From: an uncultured Erysipelotrichaceae bacterium
GTDB lineage: Bacteria; Bacillota_I; Bacilli_A; RF39; UBA660
NCBI GenBank assembly: GCA_902786275.1
Contig: CADACC010000009.1
Coordinates: forward strand, 1 to 58,537
Reading direction: 5' to 3'
DNA length: 58,537 bases
Shown one piece after another: positions 8,234-16,718 of the stretch. The notes beneath the pieces were generated by a model. The model searched no databases, was not told where the DNA came from, and saw nothing but the letters and a program-made list of their open reading frames with translations. The translations under genes were made by a program, and so were the position numbers. The first letter of the stretch is position 1; each line of letters starts with the position of its first letter.

Positions 8234-11037
8234 TATAATATTTTCTTTAAAAATTCTCCGGTATAAGAATTCTTAACTTTTGATACCTCTTCAGGAGTTC
8301 CAGTAGTAACTATTTCTCCACCACCGTCTCCTCCATCTGGGCCAAGATCAATAATATAGTCTGCAACTTTAATAACATCTAAATTATGTTCAATTACTAA
8401 AACTGTATCTCCATTATCAACTATTCTATTTAAAATATTTAATAGTTTCTTTATATCATCAGTATGAAGTCCTGTTGTAGGTTCATCTAATATAAATATT
8501 GACTTACCAGTTGGTTTCTTTTGCAATTCTTTTGCAAGCTTTACGCGTCCTGCTTCACCACCTGATAATGTTGTTGCACTTTGTCCTAATCTTATATAGT
8601 CAAGTCCAACGTCATACATAGCTTGAAGTTGTGTTTTTATTTTTGGAACATTATCAAAGAATTCAAGTGCTTCACTTACTCTCATATCAAGGACTTCTGC
8701 AATATTTTTACCCTTAAATTTAATATCTAATGTTTCTGTATTATATCTATTTCCATGACATACATCACATGGTACATATACATCTGGTAAGAAATGCATT
8801 TCAATTTTCTTTATACCGTCTCCCCAACAAGCTTCACATCTTCCACCTTTAACATTAAATGAGAATCTTGATTTAGTATATCCTCTCATTTTTGCTTCCT
8901 TAGTTTCAGCAAAAATGTCTCTTATGTCATCAAACACTCCAACATATGTTGCAGGATTACTTCGAGGAGTTCTACCTATTGCATCTTGAGTTATAAGTAC
9001 AACTTTGTCTAAGTTCTCAATTCCTTCTATCTTTTTATGTTTACCTGGAAGAACACGGTTCTTGTTAATTTTATGAGCTAAACTCTTATATAATATTTCA
9101 TTAACTAAAGATGACTTACCAGATCCTGATACACCAGTTACACACACAAACTCACCTAAAGGTATATCTACATTAACATTTTTTAAGTTGTGTTCTTGAG
9201 CACCTTTAATCTTGATAAATTTACCATTACCTTTTCTTCTAGTTTTAGGTACTTCAATTTTTAATTTACCTGATAGATACTGGCCAGTTATACTATCTTT
9301 AACTTTCATAACTTCTTCTGGAGTTCCAGCAGCCATAACACGTCCACCATTATCTCCAGCGCCTGGTCCTATATCAACTAAATAGTCAGCTGCAAGCATA
9401 GTATCAGTATCGTGTTCAACAACAACAAGAGTATTACCTAAATCCCTCATTTGTTTAAGAGAGTTTATTAATCTTTCATTATCTTTTTGATGAAGTCCAA
9501 TAGATGGTTCATCTAATACATATAAAACTCCTGATAGTTTGCTTCCTATTTGAGTTGCAAGTCTAATACGTTGTGACTCTCCACCAGAAAGAGTACCTGC
9601 TGATCTAGCTAATGTTAAATAACCTAAACCAACGTTATCTAAGAACTCTAATCTATTTTTAATTTCTTGAATAACAAGATGTGATATTTCTTCTTGTTCT
9701 TTGGTTAGTTTTAATTTGTCCATAAATGTTCTAATATTTTTAATGGACATTTCAGTTACATCAATAATATTTTTTCCATTTATGAAAATGGATAATACTT
9801 CATCTTTTAATCTTTTTCCATGGCATTTTTCACATTCTGTTTCTACCATGAATCTTTCAAGCCATTCTCTTATCCATGCACTTGATGTTTCCATATATCT
9901 TCTTTGAAGATTATTAATAATACCTTCAAAATATTCAGTTGTATATCTTGTGTTTCCATTTTTTGATACATATTTTATAGATAAAGGTTTATCTGACCCA
10001 TAGAATACATAATCTTTTTCTTTTCTAGTAAGTTTATTAAATGGTTTATCCATATCAATTTTATATTCTTCACACAATGCTAGAAGCTGTGTAGAACCTA
10101 TATTATTGTCTAGATTAAATGGAACAATTGCGCCTTCATTTATAGATTTTGTTTCATCAGGAACAACTAGTTCTTCAACTATTTGAAGTTTAGAACCTAA
10201 GCCTTTACAAGATTCACAAGCTCCATATGGGGCATTAAATGAAAATAGTCTTGGCTCAAGTTCAGCAAGTGAATAATCACATTTTAAACATGCATAATTT
10301 TCACTCATGAGAATTTCTTCTCCACCAATTACGTTTATTACTACTTTACCATGTGCTAACTTACAACTTGCTTCAATAGATTCAAATATTCTTGATCTTT
10401 CTTCTGCTTTTACTTTTATTCTATCAATTACTACATCAATATTATCTTTAGTATTTTTATCAAGCTTTATTTCTTCAGATAGATCAAACATTTCTTTATT
10501 AACTCTTACTCTTGAATAACCAAGTTTTCTTAAATTATCAAATATATCTTTATGAGTTCCTTTTTCTCCATGAACTATTGGTGATAATATTTCTATTTTA
10601 GTTCCTTCTTCTAAATCCATTACTTTATTAGTCATTTCTTCTATAGATTGACTTGTAATGGGTTCATGATGATTAGGACAATATGGAACGCCAATACGAG
10701 CAAATAATAGTCTTAAATAATCATATATTTCTGTTATTGTACCTACAGTAGATCTTGGGTTTTTATTTGTAGTTTTTTGGTCTATTGAGATACTTGGAGA
10801 TAAACCTTCTATTGAATCAACATCTGGTTTAGTACTATTACCTAAAAATTGTCTTGCATAAGCACTTAAAGATTCAACGTATCTTCTTTGACCTTCTGCG
10901 TATATTGTATCAAAAGCTAAACTACTTTTGCCTGATCCAGATACACCAGTCATTACTATAAGTTTATTTTTAGGTAATTCAAGATCAACATTCTTAAGAT
11001 TGTTTTCTCTTGCACCTTTAATTATTATTTTATCCAT
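8233..11037 (-). CDS. uvrA: UvrABC system protein A
   Basis: DNA-damage sensor ATPase of nucleotide excision repair; it forms a dimer that loads UvrB. Two ABC-type ATPase halves are visible, each with a Walker A (GVSGSGKSSL), an LSGGE signature and a DEPS/DEPT Walker B. Zinc modules lie at CLKC...CESC in the first half and CEAC...CDVC in the second. The length of 934 residues is normal. The longest frame opens at GTG 11046, but the ATG at 11037 (MDKIIIKGAREN) is 8 bases after AGAGAAG and matches the usual UvrA start. It is divergent from the Asn/Thr-rich protein gene. Confidence 0.98.
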   Translation of the reverse strand: MDKIIIKGARENNLKNVDLELPKNKLIVMTGVSGSGKSSLAFDTIYAEGQRRYVESLSAYARQFLGNSTKPDVDSIEGLSPSISIDQKTTNKNPRSTVGTITEIYDYLRLLFARIGVPYCPNHHEPITSQSIEEMTNKVMDLEEGTKIEILSPIVHGEKGTHKDIFDNLRKLGYSRVRVNKEMFDLSEEIKLDKNTKDNIDVVIDRIKVKAEERSRIFESIEASCKLAHGKVVINVIGGEEILMSENYACLKCDYSLAELEPRLFSFNAPYGACESCKGLGSKLQIVEELVVPDETKSINEGAIVPFNLDNNIGSTQLLALCEEYKIDMDKPFNKLTRKEKDYVFYGSDKPLSIKYVSKNGNTRYTTEYFEGIINNLQRRYMETSSAWIREWLERFMVETECEKCHGKRLKDEVLSIFINGKNIIDVTEMSIKNIRTFMDKLKLTKEQEEISHLVIQEIKNRLEFLDNVGLGYLTLARSAGTLSGGESQRIRLATQIGSKLSGVLYVLDEPSIGLHQKDNERLINSLKQMRDLGNTLVVVEHDTDTMLAADYLVDIGPGAGDNGGRVMAAGTPEEVMKVKDSITGQYLSGKLKIEVPKTRRKGNGKFIKIKGAQEHNLKNVNVDIPLGEFVCVTGVSGSGKSSLVNEILYKSLAHKINKNRVLPGKHKKIEGIENLDKVVLITQDAIGRTPRSNPATYVGVFDDIRDIFAETKEAKMRGYTKSRFSFNVKGGRCEACWGDGIKKIEMHFLPDVYVPCDVCHGNRYNTETLDIKFKGKNIAEVLDMRVSEALEFFDNVPKIKTQLQAMYDVGLDYIRLGQSATTLSGGEAGRVKLAKELQKKPTGKSIFILDEPTTGLHTDDIKKLLNILNRIVDNGDTVLVIEHNLDVIKVADYIIDLGPDGGDGGGEIVTTGTPEEVSKVKNSYTGEFLKKIL

Positions 11038-11102
11038 AAATATCACTTCTCTTGCGTTAATATTTTAACACAAAATGAAGGAATTATTAACTTTTTTATC
11101 AA

Positions 11103-11131
11103 TTGACAACATATATCGATTGTGTTAGTAT
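11103..11131 (+). promoter_or_regulatory. Sigma-A type promoter for the 11169 gene
   Basis: A perfect -35 box TTGACA (11103-11108) is followed after 17 bases by TAGTAT (11126-11131). It lies 38 bases before the ATG of the only plus-strand gene in this area. Confidence 0.65.
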
Positions 11132-11168
11132 ATATAACCAATAAATAAGTTTTTATGGGGGTAGCAAT

Positions 11169-12233
11169 ATGTACGAAGAAAAACGATTTATAAAAAGAAA
11201 AATTAATTGGGTTAGTGTTCTTTTAAAACTATTATTATTATTTCTTGTTGTATTCTTAATTTGGTTTTTAATTTTTGGTAGAAAGAATGATAATAAACCT
11301 GCTAAAAAAGGTAAATCAATGGAAGATAATCTTAAGGTATTAAAGAAGGATTCAATCAAGTATTTTGATAAAGATAAATTACCAAAGAATATCGGAGAAG
11401 TTAAAAAAGTTACTTTAGAAGAAATGATTAAAGATAAAGCTACTAAAGAAGTAGTTGATAAAAATGGAAATACTTGTTCAAAAACATCTTCATATTCACA
11501 AGTAACAAAAGTTGATGAAAATAATTACAGTTTAAAAGTTTATATTAAGTGTAAAAATGAAGCTGATTCAATTATTACTAGTATATCAACTGGAAAGAAA
11601 ACTAATAAGAATAATAACACTAACACTAATAATAACAAAACTAATAATAACACTAATAACAATAACAAAACTAACACTAACACAAATACAAGCAATAATA
11701 ATTCAACAAAGAAAACTACTACTACAAATAAAACTACAAACAAAACTACAAAAGAAACTAGTACTGTAAAAATTAGTGGTAATACTAATACAAACAATAA
11801 TACTAATACAACAGTTGCAACTAATAATAATACTAACACTAATACAAATTCTAACAGTAATACAAATACAACTCAAACAACAGAATTTGTTCCAACACAA
11901 CAAAATCTACTTTATACAGAATATGAGTTAGTAAAATATGGTGAATGGACAACTACTAAACCTGAAACTGGTAAATTTAAAACACAAATTTTAAAAGTTG
12001 TAGTTAATAAGTACTGTTATGGAAATGATAATTATAATTGTCATACTATTCCAAAAATGGATAAATACAAAGATGATATAGATTTCTTACTAGCTCAAGG
12101 TTATAGAGAAATATATGATCATACAAACCAAACTTATGTATATTTACCATATGAAACAATCTGGTCTAAAACTAAGGACGTAGATGGTTATACATATACT
12201 GGTAGATATAGAGACGTACATAAAATGAACTAA
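11169..12233 (+). CDS. Membrane-anchored Asn/Thr-rich protein of unknown function
   Basis: A 354-aa protein. A basic N-terminus (KRFIKRK) precedes one membrane helix at residues 15-36, so the remainder is probably outside the cell. Residues 45-140 are a polar domain containing two cysteines. Residues 143-239 are low-complexity sequence made almost only of Asn and Thr with some Lys and Ser, encoded by imperfect repeats of AAT, AAC and ACT triplets. The C-terminal 115 residues (240-354) form a Tyr-rich domain with two more cysteines (NKYCYGN and NYNCHT), which could form a disulfide. The linker may act as a flexible, O-glycosylatable stalk that pushes the domain through the wall (inference). 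I do not recognise the family. Confidence 0.8.
   Translation: MYEEKRFIKRKINWVSVLLKLLLLFLVVFLIWFLIFGRKNDNKPAKKGKSMEDNLKVLKKDSIKYFDKDKLPKNIGEVKKVTLEEMIKDKATKEVVDKNGNTCSKTSSYSQVTKVDENNYSLKVYIKCKNEADSIITSISTGKKTNKNNNTNTNNNKTNNNTNNNNKTNTNTNTSNNNSTKKTTTTNKTTNKTTKETSTVKISGNTNTNNNTNTTVATNNNTNTNTNSNSNTNTTQTTEFVPTQQNLLYTEYELVKYGEWTTTKPETGKFKTQILKVVVNKYCYGNDNYNCHTIPKMDKYKDDIDFLLAQGYREIYDHTNQTYVYLPYETIWSKTKDVDGYTYTGRYRDVHKMN
11590..11880 (+). repeat. Low-complexity Asn/Thr triplet tract inside the coding region
   Basis: Imperfect tandem triplets (AAT, AAC, ACT, ACA) encoding Asn-Thr runs. Such tracts can change in length by replication slippage without shifting frame. The antisense and shifted open frames across this tract are by-products of its composition. 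Confidence 0.8.
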
Positions 12234-12261
12234 GAAGATATTTAAAATATCTTCTTTTTTT
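12231..12261 (+). terminator. Rho-independent terminator of the Asn/Thr-rich protein gene
   Basis: AAGAAGATATTT pairs with AAATATCTTCTT around a one- to two-base loop and is followed by a T-run. It starts at the stop codon. Confidence 0.88.
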
Positions 12262-12265
12262 ATGC

Positions 12266-12298
12266 ATAAAAAAAGAAGTAACTATTAGTTACTTCTTA
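12266..12298 (-). terminator. Rho-independent terminator after pheT
   Basis: Minus-strand AAGAAGTAACT pairs with AGTTACTTCTT around a short loop, then seven Ts. It sits tail to tail with the plus-strand terminator at 12231 and overlaps the restored stop codon of pheT at 12285-12287. Confidence 0.88.
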
Positions 12299-14546
12299 AT
12301 TCTGCATTTAAGCTTTCACAAACTTTATTAATAATATTATTAAATACTTCCATAACTTCTTCATCAGAAAGCGTTCTAGTATCATATCAATACTATCAAG
12401 AAGTCTTCCACCAGCTTTTTTAATAGATTCTTCTAACATCTTATTAGTTACATCATTATCAACAATGAAAGCAACATCTTTTTTAATTGATGGGTATTTA
12501 GAAGCTTCTTTAAACTTAAGTGGTTTAACAGTATAGTTATATAACTTAGTCATAGAAAGTTCACATACATAAATATCATCTTTATAAAGTGTTGGATTTA
12601 TTTTACCTATAATACCAACTGGTTGTCTATCAATTAAGATTGATGCAGATACTCCAGGATGAAGTTCCTAAATACTTAAGTAAATTTTCAACAATACCTT
12701 TAAGTAAATAGAAATCTGTTTTAACGTTAACACTATTTACGGCATTACTTAGATAGTTTCCTGAAATAAGCATTGCTACTTTATGATCTTCTTTATATTC
12801 TTTATCATATGTTTTAGCTATTTCATAAATATTAATATTATCTACTTTTCTAGATTTGTTGTATGTATAAGTTTGAAGTAAAGATGGAAGAATAGATAAT
12901 CTTAAATATCCTTTATCTGATGACATTGGATTTGGAAGTGCTAATACTTCCTTATTATCATTGTTGAACATATTAGCTGTTTTTTCATCATTTAAAGTAT
13001 ATGTTCTAACTTCAGTTAAACCTAAAGTTCTTAATCTTTTAGAAATTGATTTTCTTAAAGCTACGTCACCAACATATACTCCACGTTTAGTTCCAACTTC
13101 TGGAAGAGTATCTTCAAGATTATTGTATCCATATAATCTACCAATTTCCTCAGCTAAATCAGCTTTATTTGGTTCAACATCTAATCTTCTTCTTGGAATA
13201 ACAATTTTGAATGTATCCCCATTTAGTTCATATTTGAAATCTAGTTTATCTAATTGTGCTTCAATATCTTCATTAGTCATACTCATACCAAGAACACCAT
13301 TTAGTTCTATAGCAGTCACACTAATTTCTTTTTCTGTTTTATCAACTTTATCATGAAGAAGTTCTCCTGATAATACTTCACCAGATGCATATTCTTCAAG
13401 TAGTGATAGACATCTATCCATTGCAGCTATAGTATATTCATAATTTAAACCTTTACCATATCTTTTAGATGCTTCTGATTTTAGATTTAATCTTGATGCA
13501 GTTTTAGTAATTGAGAAAGCATCAAAGATAGCTGCTTCAATAAAGATGTTTTTAGTGTTTTCATCAACTTCAGTATTAAGTCCACCCATAACACCAGCAA
13601 TACATGTTGGAGTAGTTCCATCAGTAATTACGATATCATTAGACGTTAAATCTCTTTCTTCATTATCTAAAGTAATAATCTTTTCACCATCTTTAGCATC
13701 TCTTACTAGTACTTTTTTACCAAGTTTATCAGCATCGAAGAAATGAGTTGGTTGTCCATATTCAAGCATTACGAAGTTAGAAATATCAACAACGTTATTA
13801 ATAGGTCTCATACCTGCAGCTGTAATTCTTTTCTTAATCCATTCTGGAGATTCTCCTATTTTTACATTTCTAACCATTCTACCCAAATAATATGGACATT
13901 TTTCAGTTTCAACTTCAAGTGATACATAGTTTTCTACTTTATCACTTGTTTCATTATATTTAGATTCAGGATACTTAACTTTTTTACCAAGTACAGTTCC
14001 TATTTCATGAGCAAAACCAATATGATAATAACAATCATTATTTCTGTGTTTGTGAACATCTAAGTCATATAAAGTATCATCACAACCAAGATATTCCATT
14101 GCATCCATTCCAACAGGTGCATCAGATGGTAATTCTTCAATACCTTTAGCATATGTTTCTTCAGTCTTTTCTTCTAAACCTAGTTCGAATAATGCGCAAA
14201 TCATACCATTAGATTCTTCACCACGAATTTTACCAGCTTTGATTTCAAAGTCACCAGGTAAAATAGCACCAGGTAAAGCAACGATAACTTTAATACCTTT
14301 TCTTACATTAGGTGCTCCGCATACTATTTGAGTAGTTTCTTTTCCAGTATTAACCTTACATACATGTAAGTGGTCTGAATCCGGATGGTCTATACAATCA
14401 ACTACTTCACCAACAACTAAATTATCAATATGATTAGATATTACTGCTTCAACATTAATACCTGCTTTAGTTACTTTAGTAGCTAGTTCTTTTAAATCTT
14501 CACCTTCAAGATCAATGTAATCTTTAACCCAATTAAGTGATATCAT
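12285..14546 (-). pseudogene. pheT: Phenylalanine--tRNA ligase beta subunit, broken by two internal deletions with frameshifts
   Basis: Beta subunit of the PheS2-PheT2 synthetase. The first frame (14546 to about 12666) carries the N-terminal tRNA-binding OB domain, B3/B4, B5 and core regions and reads normally to ENLLKYLGT, then runs out of frame to a TGA at 12630. Conserved sequence resumes in another frame at LHPGVSASILIDRQPVG and continues to GGRLLDSID (about 12390). It resumes a third time, back in the first frame, at DTRTLSDEEV and ends ESLNAELRSN with TAA at 12285-12287. Total length is about 754 codons against roughly 800 in the family, so about 15-18 and 20-25 residues are missing at the two junctions. 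The gene follows pheS by one base. It is either a genuine lesion or an assembly error; an essential function would need another copy. Confidence 0.9.
12376..12387 (-). repeat. 12-mer at the second pheT junction, shared with dnaB
   Basis: The minus strand reads ATATGATACTAG exactly where the pheT frame breaks for the second time. The same 12 bases, followed in both cases by one variable base and AC, lie at the dnaB frame break (54276-54287). I did not notice a third copy when reading the window. Confidence 0.7.
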
Positions 14547-14547
14547 A

Positions 14548-15594
14548 TTAATTTTCCTCCTTTCTATCGAAAGAGCTTGTTTCTCTTAAATCAACATTAT
14601 AGAAAGTTCTAATATCACTGATACCATATTTAAGCATTGCACATCTTTCCGCTCCAAAACCAAATGCGAATCCACTCCATTTTTCTGGGTCATATCCACA
14701 TCCTTTTAAAACATCATAATGTACTACACCAGCCCCACCAATTGTGATCCATCCAGAGTTTTTACAAATATTACATCCTTTACCCTTACAGTTAAAACAT
14801 GAAATATCCATTTCAACAGATGGTTCAGTAAATTGATAATATGATGGCCTAAATCTAGTTACTGTATCTTCACCGAACAATTTCTTACAAATTACTGTAA
14901 CTGTTCCTTTTAAGTCTGATAACTTAATATCTTTATCAACAATTAAACCTTCAATTTGAGTAAATTGATGAGAATGAGTTGCATCATCATCATCTCTTCT
15001 ATATGCTTTACCAGGGCATATAATTCTAACAGGTTCTTTGCCTTCTTTACTAGTCATAACTCTAGCTTGAACTGGGGATGTATGACTTCTAAGTAATAGT
15101 TCATCACCTTTAACATAGAATGTGTCTTGAGCATCTCTTGCAGGATGTCCTTTAGGTAGTCCTAATAATTCGAAGTTATATCTGTCTTCTTCTAGTTCTG
15201 GTCCATCCACAACATCATATCCCATAGACATAAATACTTCTTCAAAGTCTTCAATAACCTTTTCTAATATGCTTGGTGCTCCATTTACTATTTCAGTACC
15301 AGGTAAAGTAATATCAATTGCTTCTTTAGATAATTTTTCATTTAAGATAGCATTATTAATTTCTTCTTCTTTACCTAATATTTTACTTGTTGCGTAGTTC
15401 TTAATTTCATTTGAAAGCATTCCAGCTTCTTTTCTTTCTTCTGGAGATAAGTCTTTCATATTTTTAGTTAGTTCTGTAATACATCCATTTTTACCAATGT
15501 ATTTAGCTTTTATATCAACTATATCTTGAGTAGTCTTAATTGTTTCTAAGTCTTTATCAAGTTCTAGTTTGATTGCTCCTATTTTCTCTTTCAT
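14548..15594 (-). CDS. pheS: Phenylalanine--tRNA ligase alpha subunit
   Basis: Catalytic class II alpha subunit, 348 residues, intact. Motif 2 is recognisable around VRIICPGKAYRRDDDDATHS with the typical HQFTQIEGL, and motif 3 as GFAFGFGAERCAMLKYGI near residues 310-327. A small cysteine cluster (CFNCKGKGCNIC) interrupts the core as in many Firmicutes PheS. The N-terminal 90 residues form the usual coiled-coil arm for tRNA. It is the first gene of the pheST unit, controlled by the T-box leader directly upstream, and is followed by pheT after one base. Confidence 0.98.
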   Translation of the reverse strand: MKEKIGAIKLELDKDLETIKTTQDIVDIKAKYIGKNGCITELTKNMKDLSPEERKEAGMLSNEIKNYATSKILGKEEEINNAILNEKLSKEAIDITLPGTEIVNGAPSILEKVIEDFEEVFMSMGYDVVDGPELEEDRYNFELLGLPKGHPARDAQDTFYVKGDELLLRSHTSPVQARVMTSKEGKEPVRIICPGKAYRRDDDDATHSHQFTQIEGLIVDKDIKLSDLKGTVTVICKKLFGEDTVTRFRPSYYQFTEPSVEMDISCFNCKGKGCNICKNSGWITIGGAGVVHYDVLKGCGYDPEKWSGFAFGFGAERCAMLKYGISDIRTFYNVDLRETSSFDRKEEN

Positions 15595-15614
15595 TTATAA
15601 TCAATTCCTTTCTT

Positions 15615-15816
15615 ATTTTTTATAACAAAAAAAATCATAAACATAAGGGCGAATAATTAAATCCGTGGTACCACCTTAATTCATGATTTCATGCACTTTA
15701 TGTATTTATTAACGGTAATAAACCGATTTATTACTCCCATATATGAAATTCATTATATAAGTTATTTAGAATACTTTCAGCTTAGATATTCCTCTCTGGT
15801 AAATACTTTTATATAA
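15615..15816 (-). promoter_or_regulatory. T-box leader controlling pheST (phenylalanine specifier)
   Basis: Minus-strand leader between rbr and pheS. The antiterminator core AAGGTGGTACCACGG is present (TGGTACCACG at 15664-15673), preceded by a Stem I region with CCAGAGAGG and AAGTATTC elements. A candidate specifier TTC (Phe codon) followed by A is at 15745-15747. A competing terminator ends in eight Ts at about 15626-15633. Uncharged tRNA-Phe should bind and allow read-through into pheST. A TATACT box at 15823-15828 could be the -10 of its own promoter, although read-through from rbr is also possible. Confidence 0.9.
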
Positions 15817-15852
15817 CTACTTAGTATATGATCTTAATAATAAATTTTTCTA

Positions 15853-16392
15853 TTAATAATTATCTGCTTTCATTTCCATATATGATTGTGGATGATTACA
15901 GATTGGACATACAGCTGGAGCTTCTTTTCCATAATATACATGTCCACAGTTGCGACATATCCAAACAACTTCTTCGTCTTTTTTAAAGACTAAGTTGTTA
16001 TCAATATTATCAACTAATTTTAAGAATCTTTCTTCATGATGTTTTTCTATTTCACCAACACCTCTAAATAAACGAGCTATTTCAGTGAAACCTTCTTCTT
16101 CAGCTACTTTAGCAAACTCTTCGTACATTTCTGTCCATTCATAGTTTTCACCATTAGCAGCATCCTTTAAATTATCTATTGTAGAAGGAACAGATCCATC
16201 ATGTAGTTGTTTAAACCACATTTTAGCATGTTCTTTTTCATTATTTGCAGTTTCTTCAAATATAGCTGCTATTTGTTCATATCCTTCTTTTTTTGCTTTA
16301 GAAGCATAATAAGTATATTTATTTCTTGCTTGAGATTCACCTGCAAATGCAGCCATTAAATTAGCTTCAGTTCTACTTCCTTTTAATTCCAT
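15853..16392 (-). CDS. rbr: Rubrerythrin
   Basis: Non-haem di-iron peroxidase that removes hydrogen peroxide in anaerobes. Residues 1-140 form the ferritin-like four-helix bundle with the iron-ligand motifs AGESQARN near residue 20 and [11 protein letters not shown] near 47-57, and a second pair in the EEGF...E...EKHHEERF half. Residues 143-175 are a rubredoxin-like domain with two cysteine pairs (WICRNCGH and VCPICNHP). The length of 179 matches the family. It is a single gene behind a good AAGGAG-type site. Together with the absence of respiratory genes here it points to an anaerobic or microaerophilic lifestyle (inference). Confidence 0.96.
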   Translation of the reverse strand: MELKGSRTEANLMAAFAGESQARNKYTYYASKAKKEGYEQIAAIFEETANNEKEHAKMWFKQLHDGSVPSTIDNLKDAANGENYEWTEMYEEFAKVAEEEGFTEIARLFRGVGEIEKHHEERFLKLVDNIDNNLVFKKDEEVVWICRNCGHVYYGKEAPAVCPICNHPQSYMEMKADNY

Positions 16393-16445
16393 GTTAATAT
16401 CTCCTTTTTTCTTTAATTATTATAATATAATCGTTTTTAAAAGTA

Positions 16446-16473
16446 AATAAAAAGCAAACCTAATGGTTTGCTT
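16446..16473 (-). terminator. Rho-independent terminator after the 16472 gene
   Basis: Minus-strand AAGCAAACC pairs with GGTTTGCTT around a four-base loop, followed by TTTATTT. It overlaps the stop codon of the small gene upstream. Confidence 0.87.
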
Positions 16474-16717
16474 ATAGTTGTTCTTTAAATAGCTTTGTTA
16501 ATTTAAGTAAAAGATCAGAATCTATTACCTTTTCAACATAATATCCTTCATCATCTTTTAACTCTTCTATTATAACAACTTTTGATGAATCTATTTCGTT
16601 ATCTTTTATGATACCCATAGTTAAGTAAAAATCTCTTTCTTCATCATTTAGATGGTTAATAACTACATATTTTTCATCATTATTTAATTTAATAATTGTA
16701 TCTAGTTCTATTTTCAT
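16472..16717 (-). CDS. Small acidic protein, DUF1292-like
   Basis: An 81-residue acidic protein with no cysteines or membrane segments. The first part has the pattern of a strand, an acidic turn and another strand (IIKLNNDEKYVVINHLND), then a segment like the second half of DUF1292/YrzB proteins (KVVIIEELKDDEGYYVEKV) and a C-terminal helix. The family assignment rests on this pattern only. It begins one base after the stop codon of the long coiled-coil gene, so the two are translationally linked and may share a process. Confidence 0.6.
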   Translation of the reverse strand: MKIELDTIIKLNNDEKYVVINHLNDEERDFYLTMGIIKDNEIDSSKVVIIEELKDDEGYYVEKVIDSDLLLKLTKLFKEQL

Positions 16718-16718
16718 G

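Noticed and set aside
11590-11880. CRISPR-like or tandem non-coding repeat
   Set aside because: The repeats are imperfect triplets inside one long reading frame with no regular spacer.
11540-11903. Antisense and shifted open frames over the Asn/Thr-rich region
   Set aside because: They consist of Leu/Val or Leu/Ile runs caused by triplet repeats and lack start signals.
12308-12553. Separate small gene of 81 aa downstream of pheT
   Set aside because: Its sequence is the continuation of PheT (SMTKLYNYTVKPLKFKEASKYP) in another frame, so it is a fragment of pheT.
12630-12632. TGA read as Trp, as in Mycoplasma
   Set aside because: Trp in the window is encoded by TGG throughout, and the TGA here is in an out-of-frame stretch followed at once by TAG.
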